Below, one piece after another: positions 8,303 through 17,665 of a stretch of DNA of 64,000 nucleotides (position 1 is its first letter; every line of letters starts with the position of its first letter). Source of the DNA: JABDMH01 sp964428345. GTDB taxonomy: Bacteria; Bacteroidota; Bacteroidia; Chitinophagales; Saprospiraceae. The stretch lies in contig CAYRYD010000031.1 in NCBI GenBank assembly GCA_964428345.1, forward strand, positions 1 to 64,000, in the 5' to 3' direction. The notes under the pieces are model-generated. The model saw only the letters and a list, made by a program, of their open reading frames with translations, had not been told where the DNA came from and did not search any database. Both the position numbers and the translations under genes were made by a program.

Positions 8303-9490
8303 CTACGATACCCGCTCGATGACCATAGCCGATGCACCTCCGCCACCGTTGCAGATGGTAGCCAGACCGTAACGAGCTCCTCTGGAATGCAGGATGTTGT
8401 TAAGCGTGGTCAAAATACGGGCCCCGGAGGCTCCCAGGGGGTGGCCCAGCGACACCGCCCCTCCGTGTACGTTGATATGGCTGGTATCGATATGCATCAG
8501 CTTTGAAAACACGAGAGGTACTACGGCAAAAGCCTCATTGACTTCATAGTATTCGATGTCTTCGGCCCGGAGTCCGGCTCTCTGCAGAGCCAGGGGAGTG
8601 GCCAGGGTAGGCGCCGTAGTAAACCAGGCTGGCTCCTGAGCCGCATCGGCAAAAGAGACGATCCTGGCCAGGGGCTTCAGTCCATTTTGCCGGACAGCAG
8701 ATTCACTGGCCAGCACCAGCGCTGAGGCTCCGTCGTTGATGTTGGAGGCACTGGCAGCCGTGACAGTTCCGTCGGGAGAAAATGCCGGTTTGAGGGTCGG
8801 GATCTTCTCGAAAATCACCTTCCGGTAATCTTCATCCTGATCGGCGACGATCGGTTCGCTCTTTCGTTGGGGGATGCTCACCGGTACAATTTCCCTGCTA
8901 AAAATTCCTTGGTCCGTAGTATCGGCGCTGCGACGGTAGGACAAGATCGTATAATCATCCTGCTCCTGGCGGGTTATGGCATATCGGGTGGCCGTCTGAT
9001 CGGCAAAAGTACCCATGGCGCAGCGGTCATACACATCTTCCAGGCCATCTCTGACCAGCCCGTCGACCAAGGTCCCGGCGCCATATTTATAGCCAAACCG
9101 GGCATTGGGTACATAATAGGGTATCTGCGACATACTTTCGATTCCGCCAGCCACTACCACTTCCTGGTGCCCCAGCATAATACTCTGAGCGCCGATCATG
9201 ACCGCTTTCATTCCCGAAGCACAAACCTTGTTAATCGTGGTACAGGGCACCATCTCGGGGATTCCGGATTTGATGGCCACCTGCCGGGCAGGGGCTTGAC
9301 CGAGGTTTGCCGAAACGACATTCCCCATGAAAACCTCTCCCACCAATTCAGCCTGAATGCCAGCCTTTTGCAAAGCTCCCCGTACCGCTGTAACACCCAG
9401 GTCAACCGCTGAGAGTCCGGCAAGCATACCCCCGAAACTGCCAATAGGGGTACGTACCGCCGATAAGATATAAACCGCATTCTGCTTCAT
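8303..9490 (-). CDS. Acetyl-CoA C-acetyltransferase (thiolase)
   Basis: A 395-residue thiolase from the ATG at 9490; the longer frame to 9502 would use a TTG and is less likely. It begins with AVYILSAVRTPIGSFGG, has the acyl-accepting Cys90 in CTTINKVCASGMKA, the GHPLGASGARI motif with the catalytic His, and the C-terminal CNGGGGASAMVIE with the second Cys. It condenses or cleaves acetoacetyl-CoA (beta-oxidation or ketone/butyrate metabolism) in the cytoplasm. A TACTTTTG box lies 22 bp upstream of the start. It stands alone, so biosynthetic versus degradative role is open. Confidence 0.95.
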   Translation of the reverse strand: MKQNAVYILSAVRTPIGSFGGMLAGLSAVDLGVTAVRGALQKAGIQAELVGEVFMGNVVSANLGQAPARQVAIKSGIPEMVPCTTINKVCASGMKAVMIGAQSIMLGHQEVVVAGGIESMSQIPYYVPNARFGYKYGAGTLVDGLVRDGLEDVYDRCAMGTFADQTATRYAITRQEQDDYTILSYRRSADTTDQGIFSREIVPVSIPQRKSEPIVADQDEDYRKVIFEKIPTLKPAFSPDGTVTAASASNINDGASALVLASESAVRQNGLKPLARIVSFADAAQEPAWFTTAPTLATPLALQRAGLRAEDIEYYEVNEAFAVVPLVFSKLMHIDTSHINVHGGAVSLGHPLGASGARILTTLNNILHSRGARYGLATICNGGGGASAMVIERVS

Positions 9491-9512
9491 CCGGAAGGTC
9501 AATTATTCTCCA

Positions 9513-9520
9513 CAAAAGTA
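9513..9520 (-). promoter_or_regulatory. Thiolase promoter -7 box TACTTTTG
   Basis: Perfect TAnnTTTG match on the minus strand, 22 bp upstream of the ATG at 9490. Transcription would start near 9506, leaving a short leader and excluding the TTG at 9502 as a comfortable start. Confidence 0.55.
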
Positions 9521-9568
9521 AGTCTTCGCGGGTTTTATTTCTATTTTTAACCGTTGATCAGACCGGTG

Positions 9569-10270
9569 ATGACAAAAAGAACCAAAACCGCCCTATCCAT
9601 CCGGGCCTGGGCAGAAGACGACCAGCCCCGTTACAAATTACTGCACAAAGGCCGTCAGTCGTTGTCAGATTCTGAGTTACTGGCCATTCTGATTGGGAGC
9701 GGTACCACCGATCTTTCGGCAGTGGATTTATGTAAAATGATTCTGGCATCGGTCGAAAGAGACCTGGAAGCCCTGTCCCGCCTCTCTCTTTCCGACCTGA
9801 TGAAATTTAAGGGAATCGGAGAAGCCAAGGCGGTTACCATCGCGGCTGCCCTGGAGTTGGGAAGGCGTCGACAGCTCACCGACATTCGGCAAAAACCTCA
9901 GATCCGGGACAGTGCCTCTGCCTGGGAAGCCATAGCCCCCCTTTTGATCGATAAGAATCACGAAGAGTTCTGGGTGATGTATCTCAACCGTTCCAATCAG
10001 ATCATCAACCGGCACTGTGTGAGTATGGGAGGTGTCGCCGGTACTTATGTCGATCCTAAACTAGTTTTTGTGAAGGGAGTGGAACTCTTGGCCTCCGCAA
10101 TCATCCTCTGCCACAACCATCCCAGCGGACAATTGAAACCGAGTCAGGAAGATATCCGGCTCACCAGGAAACTGCAGGAAGCCGGTAAAGTGCTCGACAT
10201 TATGGTCATGGATCATCTGATTATCGCCGGTCAGCAGTACTTTAGCTTTGCTGATGAAGGGGTAATGTAA
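9569..10270 (+). CDS. radC: RadC/JAB-domain DNA repair-family protein
   Basis: From the ATG at 9569 the protein has 233 residues (a TTG at 9554 would add five). The N-terminal half carries LSDSELLAILIGSG and a helix-hairpin-helix segment (LMKFKGIGEAKA), and the C-terminal half the JAB metalloprotease-like motif LCHNHPSGQLKPSQEDI. This is full RadC length. RadC is named after a radiation phenotype later reassigned, so its biochemical role remains unsettled; the motif predicts zinc binding by two His and an Asp. It is followed after 57 bp by an ABC transporter. Confidence 0.93.
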   Translation: MTKRTKTALSIRAWAEDDQPRYKLLHKGRQSLSDSELLAILIGSGTTDLSAVDLCKMILASVERDLEALSRLSLSDLMKFKGIGEAKAVTIAAALELGRRRQLTDIRQKPQIRDSASAWEAIAPLLIDKNHEEFWVMYLNRSNQIINRHCVSMGGVAGTYVDPKLVFVKGVELLASAIILCHNHPSGQLKPSQEDIRLTRKLQEAGKVLDIMVMDHLIIAGQQYFSFADEGVM

Positions 10271-10315
10271 GCAGGAGGAAGAACATATACCGATGGACAG
10301 ACGTTTAACATACTT

Positions 10316-10323
10316 TACCTTTG
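10316..10323 (+). promoter_or_regulatory. -7 box TACCTTTG four bases before the ABC transporter ATG
   Basis: Perfect TAnnTTTG match that ends only four bases before the ATG at 10328. If used, transcription starts at or next to the A of the start codon, so the mRNA would be leaderless. No TTG is seen at the -33 spacing, which weakens the case. Confidence 0.45.
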
Positions 10324-10327
10324 ATCT

Positions 10328-12091
10328 ATGAGTACGGAGGGTACCCCTGCCTTTGATCTTCAGATATTGAACCGGATTCTGGCCCTGGCGAGACCTTACC
10401 GGAATATCTTTATCCTCGCTGCCGTATTGGCTGTATTATTGGCACCTACCGCTTCCTTGCGACCCTACCTGATCAACACCATGGTCGACAATTACATCGT
10501 GCAGTTTGACCTGCAGGGTATGTTGCGGATGACGATGATCATTTCGGCGCTCCTGGTTTTGGAAGTTATCCTGCAATACGGATTCATTTACAGCACCAAC
10601 TGGCTGGGGCAATCGGTGATCCGCGATCTCAGAAAATCAGTCTTTAATCATATTATCGACCTGCGTCTCCGCTTTTTTGACCGGACACCGATCGGCACGA
10701 TTACCACCCGGACGATCAATGATATCGAGTCGATTAATAATGTATTTTCAGAAGGGGTCATTACCATCGTGGCAGATATTCTGGCCATTATTGTGATACT
10801 GGTCATCATGTTTATGTCCAGCTGGCAACTCACCGTGATTTGCCTGGCCACCCTGCCCCTGATGTTTATTGCCACCTATATTTTCAAGGAAAAAGTAAAA
10901 TCGGCCTTCCAGGTGGTACGTACCCAGATTGCCCGGATGAACGCCTTTTTACAGGAACGCATCTCCGGGATGCGGATCGTCCAGATTTTCACAGCTGAAA
11001 AACGGGAGTTGGACAAGTTCCGGAAAATCAACCGGGAGTACACCCAGGCCAACCTCGATTCGATCCTCTATTATGCGGTATTTTTTCCGGTGGTCGAGAT
11101 CATTTCGGCCCTGGCCCTCGGTTTAATGGTATGGTGGGGAGCCCGCGGAGTGATCAGTGAAGACATTTCTTTTGGTGCGCTGGTGGCTTTTCCGATTTAT
11201 CTCTCCATGCTTTTCCGGCCATTGCGCTTTATCGCCGACCGCTTTAACACCCTCCAGATGGGTCTGGTGGCCGCTGACCGGGTTTTTAAAGTAATTGATA
11301 ATGACGAACGGATCAATAACAATGGAACCATCCGGGTAAAGAAATTAAAAGGCGATATCCAGTTTGATCAGGTATTCTTTGCCTATGATGAAATCAACTA
11401 TGTACTGAAAGATGTTTCTTTCGGAGTGAAACCTGGAGAAACCCTGGCCCTGGTCGGCAGTACCGGTGCAGGTAAATCGACAATTATAAACATCCTTAAC
11501 CGTTTTTACGAGATCCAGCAGGGGTCGGTTAAAATTGATGGCATTGATATCAAACAATACGAATTGTCCACCCTCCGGCGCCGGATATCAATTGTTCTTC
11601 AGGATGTCTTTCTTTTCGCCGGTACCATCTATGAAAACATTACCCTGCGTGACGACAGTATTGGTCTGGAACGGGTGATTGAAGCCTCCAGGATGATTGG
11701 AGCGCATGAATTCATCAGCCGCATGCCCGATGGTTATGAATTTAAGGTCAATGAGCGGGGCAGTAATTTGTCCATGGGTCAACGTCAGATTATTTCGTTT
11801 ATCCGTGCCCTGGTTTTTGATCCGGATATCCTGATCCTCGACGAAGCGACCTCTTCGGTCGATAGTGAAACGGAGGGCATTATCCAGTATGCCATCGAAA
11901 AGTTGATCCAGCGACGCACATCCATCATCATTGCTCACCGGTTATCGACGATCAAGCATGCTGACAAAATTGGCGTACTGAGTCATGGCAGGCTGGTAGA
12001 ATTTGGTACTCATGAAGAACTCCTGGCCAAACCGGGAGGACATTACAAGAAGCTGTATGAGATGCAGTTTGTAGAGTCCGCTTCCTATTGA
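10328..12091 (+). CDS. ABC transporter, fused permease/ATPase (MsbA/LmrA type)
   Basis: A 587-residue half-transporter with six membrane helices in residues about 25-320, and a C-terminal ATPase: Walker A GSTGAGKST (about 377-385), signature LSMGQ (about 479), Walker B ILILDEA (about 500) and switch His in IIAHRLST. The length and order are those of homodimeric exporters for lipids or drugs in the inner membrane. The signature is LSMGQ rather than LSGGQ, a substitution seen in one half of heterodimeric exporters, so a partner elsewhere is possible. Substrate is unknown. Confidence 0.93.
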   Translation: MSTEGTPAFDLQILNRILALARPYRNIFILAAVLAVLLAPTASLRPYLINTMVDNYIVQFDLQGMLRMTMIISALLVLEVILQYGFIYSTNWLGQSVIRDLRKSVFNHIIDLRLRFFDRTPIGTITTRTINDIESINNVFSEGVITIVADILAIIVILVIMFMSSWQLTVICLATLPLMFIATYIFKEKVKSAFQVVRTQIARMNAFLQERISGMRIVQIFTAEKRELDKFRKINREYTQANLDSILYYAVFFPVVEIISALALGLMVWWGARGVISEDISFGALVAFPIYLSMLFRPLRFIADRFNTLQMGLVAADRVFKVIDNDERINNNGTIRVKKLKGDIQFDQVFFAYDEINYVLKDVSFGVKPGETLALVGSTGAGKSTIINILNRFYEIQQGSVKIDGIDIKQYELSTLRRRISIVLQDVFLFAGTIYENITLRDDSIGLERVIEASRMIGAHEFISRMPDGYEFKVNERGSNLSMGQRQIISFIRALVFDPDILILDEATSSVDSETEGIIQYAIEKLIQRRTSIIIAHRLSTIKHADKIGVLSHGRLVEFGTHEELLAKPGGHYKKLYEMQFVESASY

Positions 12092-12188
12092 TAGCACGAT
12101 TATCGGAATTATCCGGGAATCAATCTATTAAACCAAACTTTTTAACCCCTGTTAGCCTTATATTTAGAGAAAATCCAGCGTTTGGTTC

Positions 12189-12650
12189 ATGATCCGGTTT
12201 GAAAAACAAGTCAATTCTTCCAATATTATTTTTGGCGTACTCTTTTTGCTCGCATTCCTTTTTGTGTTATTCTGGTTGGCAAAGAGCATTTTTACCATCC
12301 TGGCCTGGATCGCCCCCGCCCTTCTGATCGCCACGGTAATCATCGATTATCATACAATTGTAAACTACGTCAAAACGCTGTGGTATGAGTTGCGATACCG
12401 TACTCTGATTGGTATCCTGTATATCCTTCTGACGATTGTTGGTTTTCCGGTGGTTAGCCTCTTTTTGTTGGTGAAAGCCCTGTTCCGGAATAAAATGAAA
12501 GCCATCGAGAAATCCCACCGGGAGCAGCGGGAGGGGACTTATACCGAGTATGAAATTGTCGACGAAGATGAGCCTCAGTCCCTTGATTTACCCCCTTTGC
12601 AGAGGCGAAAAAAGGAGGCCTACGATGATTACGAGCAGTTGTTTGATTAG
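12189..12650 (+). CDS. Small integral membrane protein of unknown function
   Basis: A 153-residue protein not recognised as a named family. Three hydrophobic segments (about 13-31, 34-50 and 70-94) are followed by a charged cytoplasmic-looking tail of 55 residues ending in acidic and Arg/Lys clusters (RRKKEAYDDYEQLFD). A TATATTTA sequence 22 bp upstream (12159-12166) could be a -7 box. It precedes a membrane glycosyltransferase by 32 bp and is probably co-transcribed with it. Confidence 0.7.
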   Translation: MIRFEKQVNSSNIIFGVLFLLAFLFVLFWLAKSIFTILAWIAPALLIATVIIDYHTIVNYVKTLWYELRYRTLIGILYILLTIVGFPVVSLFLLVKALFRNKMKAIEKSHREQREGTYTEYEIVDEDEPQSLDLPPLQRRKKEAYDDYEQLFD

Positions 12651-12682
12651 TTTTATACCTAACATCACAGCTTGTATCGGAA

Positions 12683-13822
12683 TTGAGCTTTTACCTCGCA
12701 ATTACCTTTTTGGTTGCTCTCAGCTATCTGATCCTCCAGATTTACCTGACTGTATGTTGGAATGCCATTCGTCTTGCTAAAGGTAAAGACCAGGTTGACT
12801 GGCCTATGGTGAGCGTTGTGGTGGCCATGCGTAACGAGGAAAATCAGGTGCCGGAGCTAATGGCTTCGTTGCAAAAACAAGACTACCCGCCCAGCGCTTT
12901 GGAGTTTATCCTGATCGACAATCATTCGACCGACAACACCCTGGCGGCTGTCCGTAAGATGACGGCAGATCTGCCAGGTTTCAAGGTTATTGATTTGGCG
13001 GATTACTTACCGGGAGAGCAGGCTTTTAAGAAGGAGGCCTTGGCCGAGGGTTTCAGACAGGCCAGGGGTACCATAATCCTGACTACCGATGCCGATTGCC
13101 GGGTACCACCGACCTGGATCCGGTCAATGGTAGGAAATCTGATCGCTGAGCATCTGAATCTGGTTACCGGACCGGTTGTGATCAATCCGGCCCTCAATGA
13201 GGTGGAAAAGTATCAGCAACTGGATTTGTGCGGTCTGATGGTCGCTACGGGCGGAGGGCTCCGGAGCCGTCGGCTTTTGATGGCCAACGGAGCCAATCTG
13301 GCTTTCCGGAAGGACCAACTGGAGCCTCCTGGAACGTATGATCACGAATCACTGGCATCAGGCGATGACGTCTTTCTGCTGCATCAGTTTTACCGGGATC
13401 AACCGCAGAAGGTGGGCTTTGTCAAGGATCCGGCTGCAGTGGTGGTTACCCGGTCCTGCTCCGATTGGGCATCGCTGATCCGGCAGCGCCGGCGTTGGAC
13501 GTCCAAAGCAGGTCACTACCGGCATCGATCTACTAAAGTGGTTGCAGTTATTGTCTTCCTCAATTCGTTGCTTCTGCTGGTACATCCGGTGTTGGCGATT
13601 TTATGGGTGTCTCCTTTTTTTCAGGTCTTCCTGACGCATCTGTTGATCAAAATACTAGCCGATTCAGTATTGCTCCAGGCCGGAACATCGTTTTTCCGGA
13701 TCCCGTATTCTGTCAAACAGAGACTCTTTGCCCATTTTATAAATCCCGCGATGAATGGCCTGATCCCGCTATCAGTCCTGATGGTGAAATCCTACCGTTG
13801 GAAAGGCCGGACCACTACCTGA
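12683..13822 (+). CDS. Family 2 glycosyltransferase with C-terminal membrane segments
   Basis: A 379-residue enzyme. A membrane helix (about 2-22) precedes a GT-A fold: VSVVVAMRNEEN (about 41-52), LIDNHSTDNT, the DxD-like TTDADCRV that binds the metal-nucleotide, and QRRRWTSK, the Q(R/Q)xRW acceptor motif of processive GT2 enzymes. Two or three hydrophobic segments follow near the C-terminus. Such proteins build cell-surface polysaccharide or glycolipid at the inner membrane. No ATG exists in frame upstream of the domain; TTG at 12683 is the only sensible start. The 3' end is 2 bp from the convergent gyrB. Confidence 0.88.
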   Translation: MSFYLAITFLVALSYLILQIYLTVCWNAIRLAKGKDQVDWPMVSVVVAMRNEENQVPELMASLQKQDYPPSALEFILIDNHSTDNTLAAVRKMTADLPGFKVIDLADYLPGEQAFKKEALAEGFRQARGTIILTTDADCRVPPTWIRSMVGNLIAEHLNLVTGPVVINPALNEVEKYQQLDLCGLMVATGGGLRSRRLLMANGANLAFRKDQLEPPGTYDHESLASGDDVFLLHQFYRDQPQKVGFVKDPAAVVVTRSCSDWASLIRQRRRWTSKAGHYRHRSTKVVAVIVFLNSLLLLVHPVLAILWVSPFFQVFLTHLLIKILADSVLLQAGTSFFRIPYSVKQRLFAHFINPAMNGLIPLSVLMVKSYRWKGRTTT

Positions 13823-13824
13823 TT

Positions 13825-15774
13825 TCAGACATCGACCTTGGCGTATTTGGCATTGCGCTCGATAAACTCCCGTCTCGGGGGTACTTCTTCGCCCATCAGC
13901 ATACTGAATACCCGGTCGGCCTCGAGGGCATCATCAATGGTTACCTGACGCATCATCCGTGTATCGGGGTCCATCGTAGTTTCCCAGAGTTGCTCTGCGT
14001 TCATCTCCCCCAGACCTTTGTATCGCTGTACTTTGATCGAACCATCGTTGCCCGTGCCCTGGCTGTAAGCTTCAATGGCGGCTTTTCGTTCTTCCTCTGT
14101 CCAGCAATAGCGCATTTGTTTGCCTTTGCGTACCTGGTAAAGGGGAGGTGATGCGATGTATATGTGTCCGTTTTCAACGAGTGCCCGCATATAGCGGAAG
14201 AAGAAGGTCAGAATCAGCGTGGTGATATGGCTGCCGTCTACATCGGCGTCGGTCATGATCACCACTTTGTGGTAGCGCAGCTTACTGATGTTTAACACCC
14301 TTTCACCGTCTTTTTCCTCGATGCTTACTCCAAGGGCAGTAAACATGTTTTTGATCTCTTCGTTGTCGTAGATTTTATGCTCCATGGCTTTCTCGACATT
14401 CAGAATCTTACCCCGGAGCGGCAGGATAGCCTGGAAATGACGGTCACGACCCTGCTTGGCGGTTCCACCTGCCGAATCACCCTCCACGAGAAAGATTTCT
14501 GATTCAGCCGGATCTTTCGAAGTGCAGTCCGATAATTTACCAGGAAGTCCTCCTCCGGCCAGTACATTTTTGCGCTGTACCGATTCACGGGCTTTACGGG
14601 CAGCCTCCCGGGCCGTGGCGGCGAGTACTACCTTGTCGATGATCTGCCTGGCTTTCTTCGGATTCTCTTCCAGGTAAAATTTTAAGACATCACCGACACA
14701 TTGCGATACGATAGCGGTCACTTCCGAATTTCCCAGTTCACCCTTGGTTTGACCTTTAAATTGGGGTTCCTGGACCTTCACCGAAACCACAGCGGTTAAA
14801 CCTTCGCGGAAATCCTCTCCGGATACGGTAAATTTCAGTTTGCTGAAAAAACCGTTATCGGCACCATATTTGCTGAATTCCCGGGTGATCGCCCGCTTAA
14901 ATCCACTCACGTGGGTACCACCTTCCTTGGTGGTGATATTGTTGACAAAGGAGTAAATGTTTTCGGAGTAACCAGTGTTGTACTGCAGGGCAACTTCCAC
15001 TTCTACATCATCCTTTTTACCGGTAATGTAAATGGGCTCGTCCAGCAGGGCAGTACGGCTCTGGTCGAGGTATTGGACAAATTCCATCAGTCCACCCTCA
15101 GAGTGGAAAGTCTCTGACCGGAGGCTTCCGTCATCTTCGGTTTCCCGTTCATCCACCAGATACAGATAGAGGCCTTTGTTGAGGAAAGCCAGTTCTTTCA
15201 TCCGCTGGGCCAGGGTTTCGTATTTGAAATCCGTGGTTTCAAAGATTTCCGGATCGGGCCGGAATGTGATGTAAGTACCGGTGATACTGGATTCACCAAT
15301 TTCCACCACCCCGGTGACCGGTTTACCCCGGCTGTACTCCTGGGTAAATATTTTGCCTTCCCGGTGTACTTCCGCTTTCAGATATTCCGAGAGAGCGTTA
15401 ACACAGGAAACTCCCACTCCGTGCAGTCCACCGGAAACCTTGTAGGTGTCCTTGTCAAACTTACCCCCCGCATGCAACACGGTCATGACCACTTCCAATG
15501 CCGATTTCTGCAACTTCTGGTGCAAACCTACCGGAATACCCCGGCCATTATCCCGGACTGTCATCGAATGATCTTTGTGAACAATCACATCTATGCGGTC
15601 ACAGTGACCGGCGAGGTGCTCGTCGATCGAGTTGTCAATGACTTCCCATACCAGGTGATGCAGACCTTTGACATCGGTGCTTCCGATATACATTCCCGGT
15701 CTTTTTCTGACTGCTTCCAGTCCTTCCAGTGCCTGAATATTGTCAGCACCGTAATCGTTTTTTCGTTGCGTCAT
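13825..15774 (-). CDS. gyrB: DNA gyrase subunit B
   Basis: From the ATG at 15774 the protein has 649 residues. It has the GHKL ATPase part (EAVRKRPGMYIGST, EVIDNSIDEHLAG), transducer, Toprim motif EGDSAGG with acidic DADVDGSH, and the C-terminal QRYKGLGEMNAEQLWETTMD signature, all typical of GyrB and shorter than the enterobacterial form. A longer frame to 15810 is rejected: an AAGGATC ribosome-binding site sits just before 15774 and a TATCTTTG box at 15808-15815 would put transcription start inside the extra codons. GyrA is not in the window. Confidence 0.97.
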   Translation of the reverse strand: MTQRKNDYGADNIQALEGLEAVRKRPGMYIGSTDVKGLHHLVWEVIDNSIDEHLAGHCDRIDVIVHKDHSMTVRDNGRGIPVGLHQKLQKSALEVVMTVLHAGGKFDKDTYKVSGGLHGVGVSCVNALSEYLKAEVHREGKIFTQEYSRGKPVTGVVEIGESSITGTYITFRPDPEIFETTDFKYETLAQRMKELAFLNKGLYLYLVDERETEDDGSLRSETFHSEGGLMEFVQYLDQSRTALLDEPIYITGKKDDVEVEVALQYNTGYSENIYSFVNNITTKEGGTHVSGFKRAITREFSKYGADNGFFSKLKFTVSGEDFREGLTAVVSVKVQEPQFKGQTKGELGNSEVTAIVSQCVGDVLKFYLEENPKKARQIIDKVVLAATAREAARKARESVQRKNVLAGGGLPGKLSDCTSKDPAESEIFLVEGDSAGGTAKQGRDRHFQAILPLRGKILNVEKAMEHKIYDNEEIKNMFTALGVSIEEKDGERVLNISKLRYHKVVIMTDADVDGSHITTLILTFFFRYMRALVENGHIYIASPPLYQVRKGKQMRYCWTEEERKAAIEAYSQGTGNDGSIKVQRYKGLGEMNAEQLWETTMDPDTRMMRQVTIDDALEADRVFSMLMGEEVPPRREFIERNAKYAKVDV

Positions 15775-15807
15775 TAATTGATCCTTTTTTAGGATGATTT
15801 CAGCTGG

Positions 15808-15815
15808 CAAAGATA
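15808..15815 (-). promoter_or_regulatory. gyrB promoter -7 box TATCTTTG
   Basis: Perfect TAnnTTTG match on the minus strand, predicting transcription from about 15801 and a 26-nt leader containing AAGGATC. It fixes the gyrB start at 15774. Confidence 0.6.
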
Positions 15816-15917
15816 CGGATTTGAAAGCTCTTTACGCATTTTATTATGTTGTTAATTCGTTAATTTCTAGCTTATTGGGTGGTATTTTTTGGTGCTGAAA
15901 TTTTGAGAATGGTATTG

Positions 15918-15925
15918 TATTTTTG
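15918..15925 (+). promoter_or_regulatory. tsaE promoter -7 box TATTTTTG
   Basis: Perfect TAnnTTTG match 31 bp upstream of the tsaE TTG start. The AAGGA at 15936-15940 would lie in the resulting leader. gyrB and tsaE would thus have back-to-back promoters about 100 bp apart. Confidence 0.5.
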
Positions 15926-15956
15926 ATGACTTTTTAAGGATAAAAACAACTTTTTT

Positions 15957-16373
15957 TTGAGAGCATATTTTGTTCGGTCCGAAGGCGAATTAAAACAAGT
16001 TGCCAAATACCTTTGCGGGTTGTTGACCGAACGACCAGTAGTCACCCTCAGTGGTGATCTGGGTACCGGAAAAACCACTCTGGTCAAAGCAGTCTGCCAA
16101 TTGCTGGATGTAGTAGACGAGGTTTCCAGTCCGACCTTTAGTCTGGTCAATGTCTATCTGACCAGGACAGGACGCCCTGTCTATCACCTCGACCTTTACC
16201 GGGTGAAGGACCCGGCAGAATTGATTGAGATCGGGATCGATGACTATCTTTATTCCGGTGAAATTACTTTTATTGAGTGGCCCGGGATCATTGGCGGGAT
16301 TTTACCGGAAAACACCCTCGATGTACGGTTAGAACATATCGATAAAGAAACGCGAAAAATTGTAATTTTATAA
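15957..16373 (+). CDS. tsaE: tRNA threonylcarbamoyladenosine biosynthesis ATPase TsaE
   Basis: A 138-residue P-loop protein with Walker A GDLGTGKTT (about 33-41), then SSPTFSLVN and YHLDLYR, the hallmarks of TsaE. TsaE is the ATPase partner of TsaB/TsaD that makes t6A37 on ANN-decoding tRNAs. Length is normal for the family. No ATG precedes the conserved region in frame; the TTG at 15957 follows an AAGGA and a promoter box, so it is taken as start. Alanine dehydrogenase follows after 17 bp and is probably co-transcribed, though functionally unrelated. Confidence 0.92.
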   Translation: MRAYFVRSEGELKQVAKYLCGLLTERPVVTLSGDLGTGKTTLVKAVCQLLDVVDEVSSPTFSLVNVYLTRTGRPVYHLDLYRVKDPAELIEIGIDDYLYSGEITFIEWPGIIGGILPENTLDVRLEHIDKETRKIVIL

Positions 16374-16390
16374 TTACATCGGCGGACAGA

Positions 16391-17605
16391 ATGAGCGATC
16401 CGAAAAATATCAGTAAGCAGGAGTTTGTATGGGAAACCAAAGCAGAAGTGCTGGATGTCTCAAAAGGGGATAAGAAACTGTTCATCGGCATTCCGGTAGA
16501 ATCCACCCTCCAGGAAAACCGGGTGGCTCTTGTTCCTTCTTCCGTCTCGACCCTGGTAGCCCGCGGTCACCGGGTCGTCATCGAAAGTGGTGCCGGTGAA
16601 AAATCAAACTTCACAGACAGCGAATACAGTGAGGTGGGCGCCGAGATCGCCCATAGCCGGGAAGAGGTTTTCAAGGCCGATTGCCTGATTAAAGTGGCAC
16701 CACCCACGCTTGATGAAATCGACCTGTTGCATCCAAACCAGCTGCTCATTTCCCCTTTGCACCTCCCTTACCTGACCGAAGATTACCTCGTCAAACTGAA
16801 ACAGAAACGGGTTATCGCTCTGGCAATGGAATACCTGCAGGATCGTGACGGGTCCTTTCCGGTGGTGCGGATCATGAGTGAAATCGCCGGCATCTGTGCC
16901 ATCCTTACAGCGGCAGAATTGCTTTCGACCACGGGAGGAGGTAACGGCCTTCTGCTTGGTGGCATCAGTGGAGTGCCACCCGCCAAAGTAGTGATCCTGG
17001 GGGCCGGAGTAGTAGCCGAATACGCTACCCTGTCAGCACTGGGCCTCGGTGCATCAGTCAGTATCTTCGACAATAACATTTACAAGATCATGCGTCTTCA
17101 GAACCGTCTGGGGATGAAACTTTTTACTTCGGTACTTAATCCCGTCTACCTCGAGCGGGAACTGGTCAATGCCGATGTGGCGATCGGCGCCATCCACTCC
17201 AAATCCGGAAGGGCTCCCATGGTCGTTTCTGAAGATCTGGTGCGCAAGATGAAGCCGGGTTCGGTGATAGTCGATGTGAGCATCGATCAGGGAGGCTGTT
17301 TCGAAACCAGCGAAGTGACCTCGCATGAAAGACCCACTTTCATCAAGCACGATGTGATCCATTACTGTGTACCCAATTTATCCAGTAAAGTCTCCCGTAC
17401 CGCTTCCGTAGCCGTGAGCAATATCCTTACTCCAATTTTACTGCAAGCGGGTGAAACCGGTAGCCTGGAGAAACTGTTTTTCGAACATCAGGGGTTGCGT
17501 CATGGCATTTATACCTATAAAGGATGTCTCACCAATGCCTATCTCAGTCAGCGGTTTCAGATCAAATATACCGACCTGGATTTGCTGCTGACCGCCAATC
17601 TGTGA
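16391..17605 (+). CDS. ald: Alanine dehydrogenase
   Basis: A 404-residue enzyme of the alanine dehydrogenase/PNT-alpha family. The N-terminal domain contains GIPVESTLQENRVALVP (about 33-49), and the Rossmann NAD site is VVILGAGVVAEYA (about 203-215). It catalyses reversible NAD-linked conversion of alanine to pyruvate and ammonia. It is about 30 residues longer at the N-terminus than the Bacillus enzyme, as common in Bacteroidota versions. PNT-alpha is less likely because no beta subunit gene lies nearby. Confidence 0.88.
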   Translation: MSDPKNISKQEFVWETKAEVLDVSKGDKKLFIGIPVESTLQENRVALVPSSVSTLVARGHRVVIESGAGEKSNFTDSEYSEVGAEIAHSREEVFKADCLIKVAPPTLDEIDLLHPNQLLISPLHLPYLTEDYLVKLKQKRVIALAMEYLQDRDGSFPVVRIMSEIAGICAILTAAELLSTTGGGNGLLLGGISGVPPAKVVILGAGVVAEYATLSALGLGASVSIFDNNIYKIMRLQNRLGMKLFTSVLNPVYLERELVNADVAIGAIHSKSGRAPMVVSEDLVRKMKPGSVIVDVSIDQGGCFETSEVTSHERPTFIKHDVIHYCVPNLSSKVSRTASVAVSNILTPILLQAGETGSLEKLFFEHQGLRHGIYTYKGCLTNAYLSQRFQIKYTDLDLLLTANL

Positions 17606-17665
17606 TCAGACAGGTCCGCTTCAAAGGGTTTTCAGGGAGATTCTATAACCGGCCTTAAGGTCCTC

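Noticed and set aside
15775..15810. Longer N-terminus for gyrB
   Set aside because: The extra 12 codons overlap a TATCTTTG promoter box and lack a ribosome-binding site, while the ATG at 15774 has AAGGATC.
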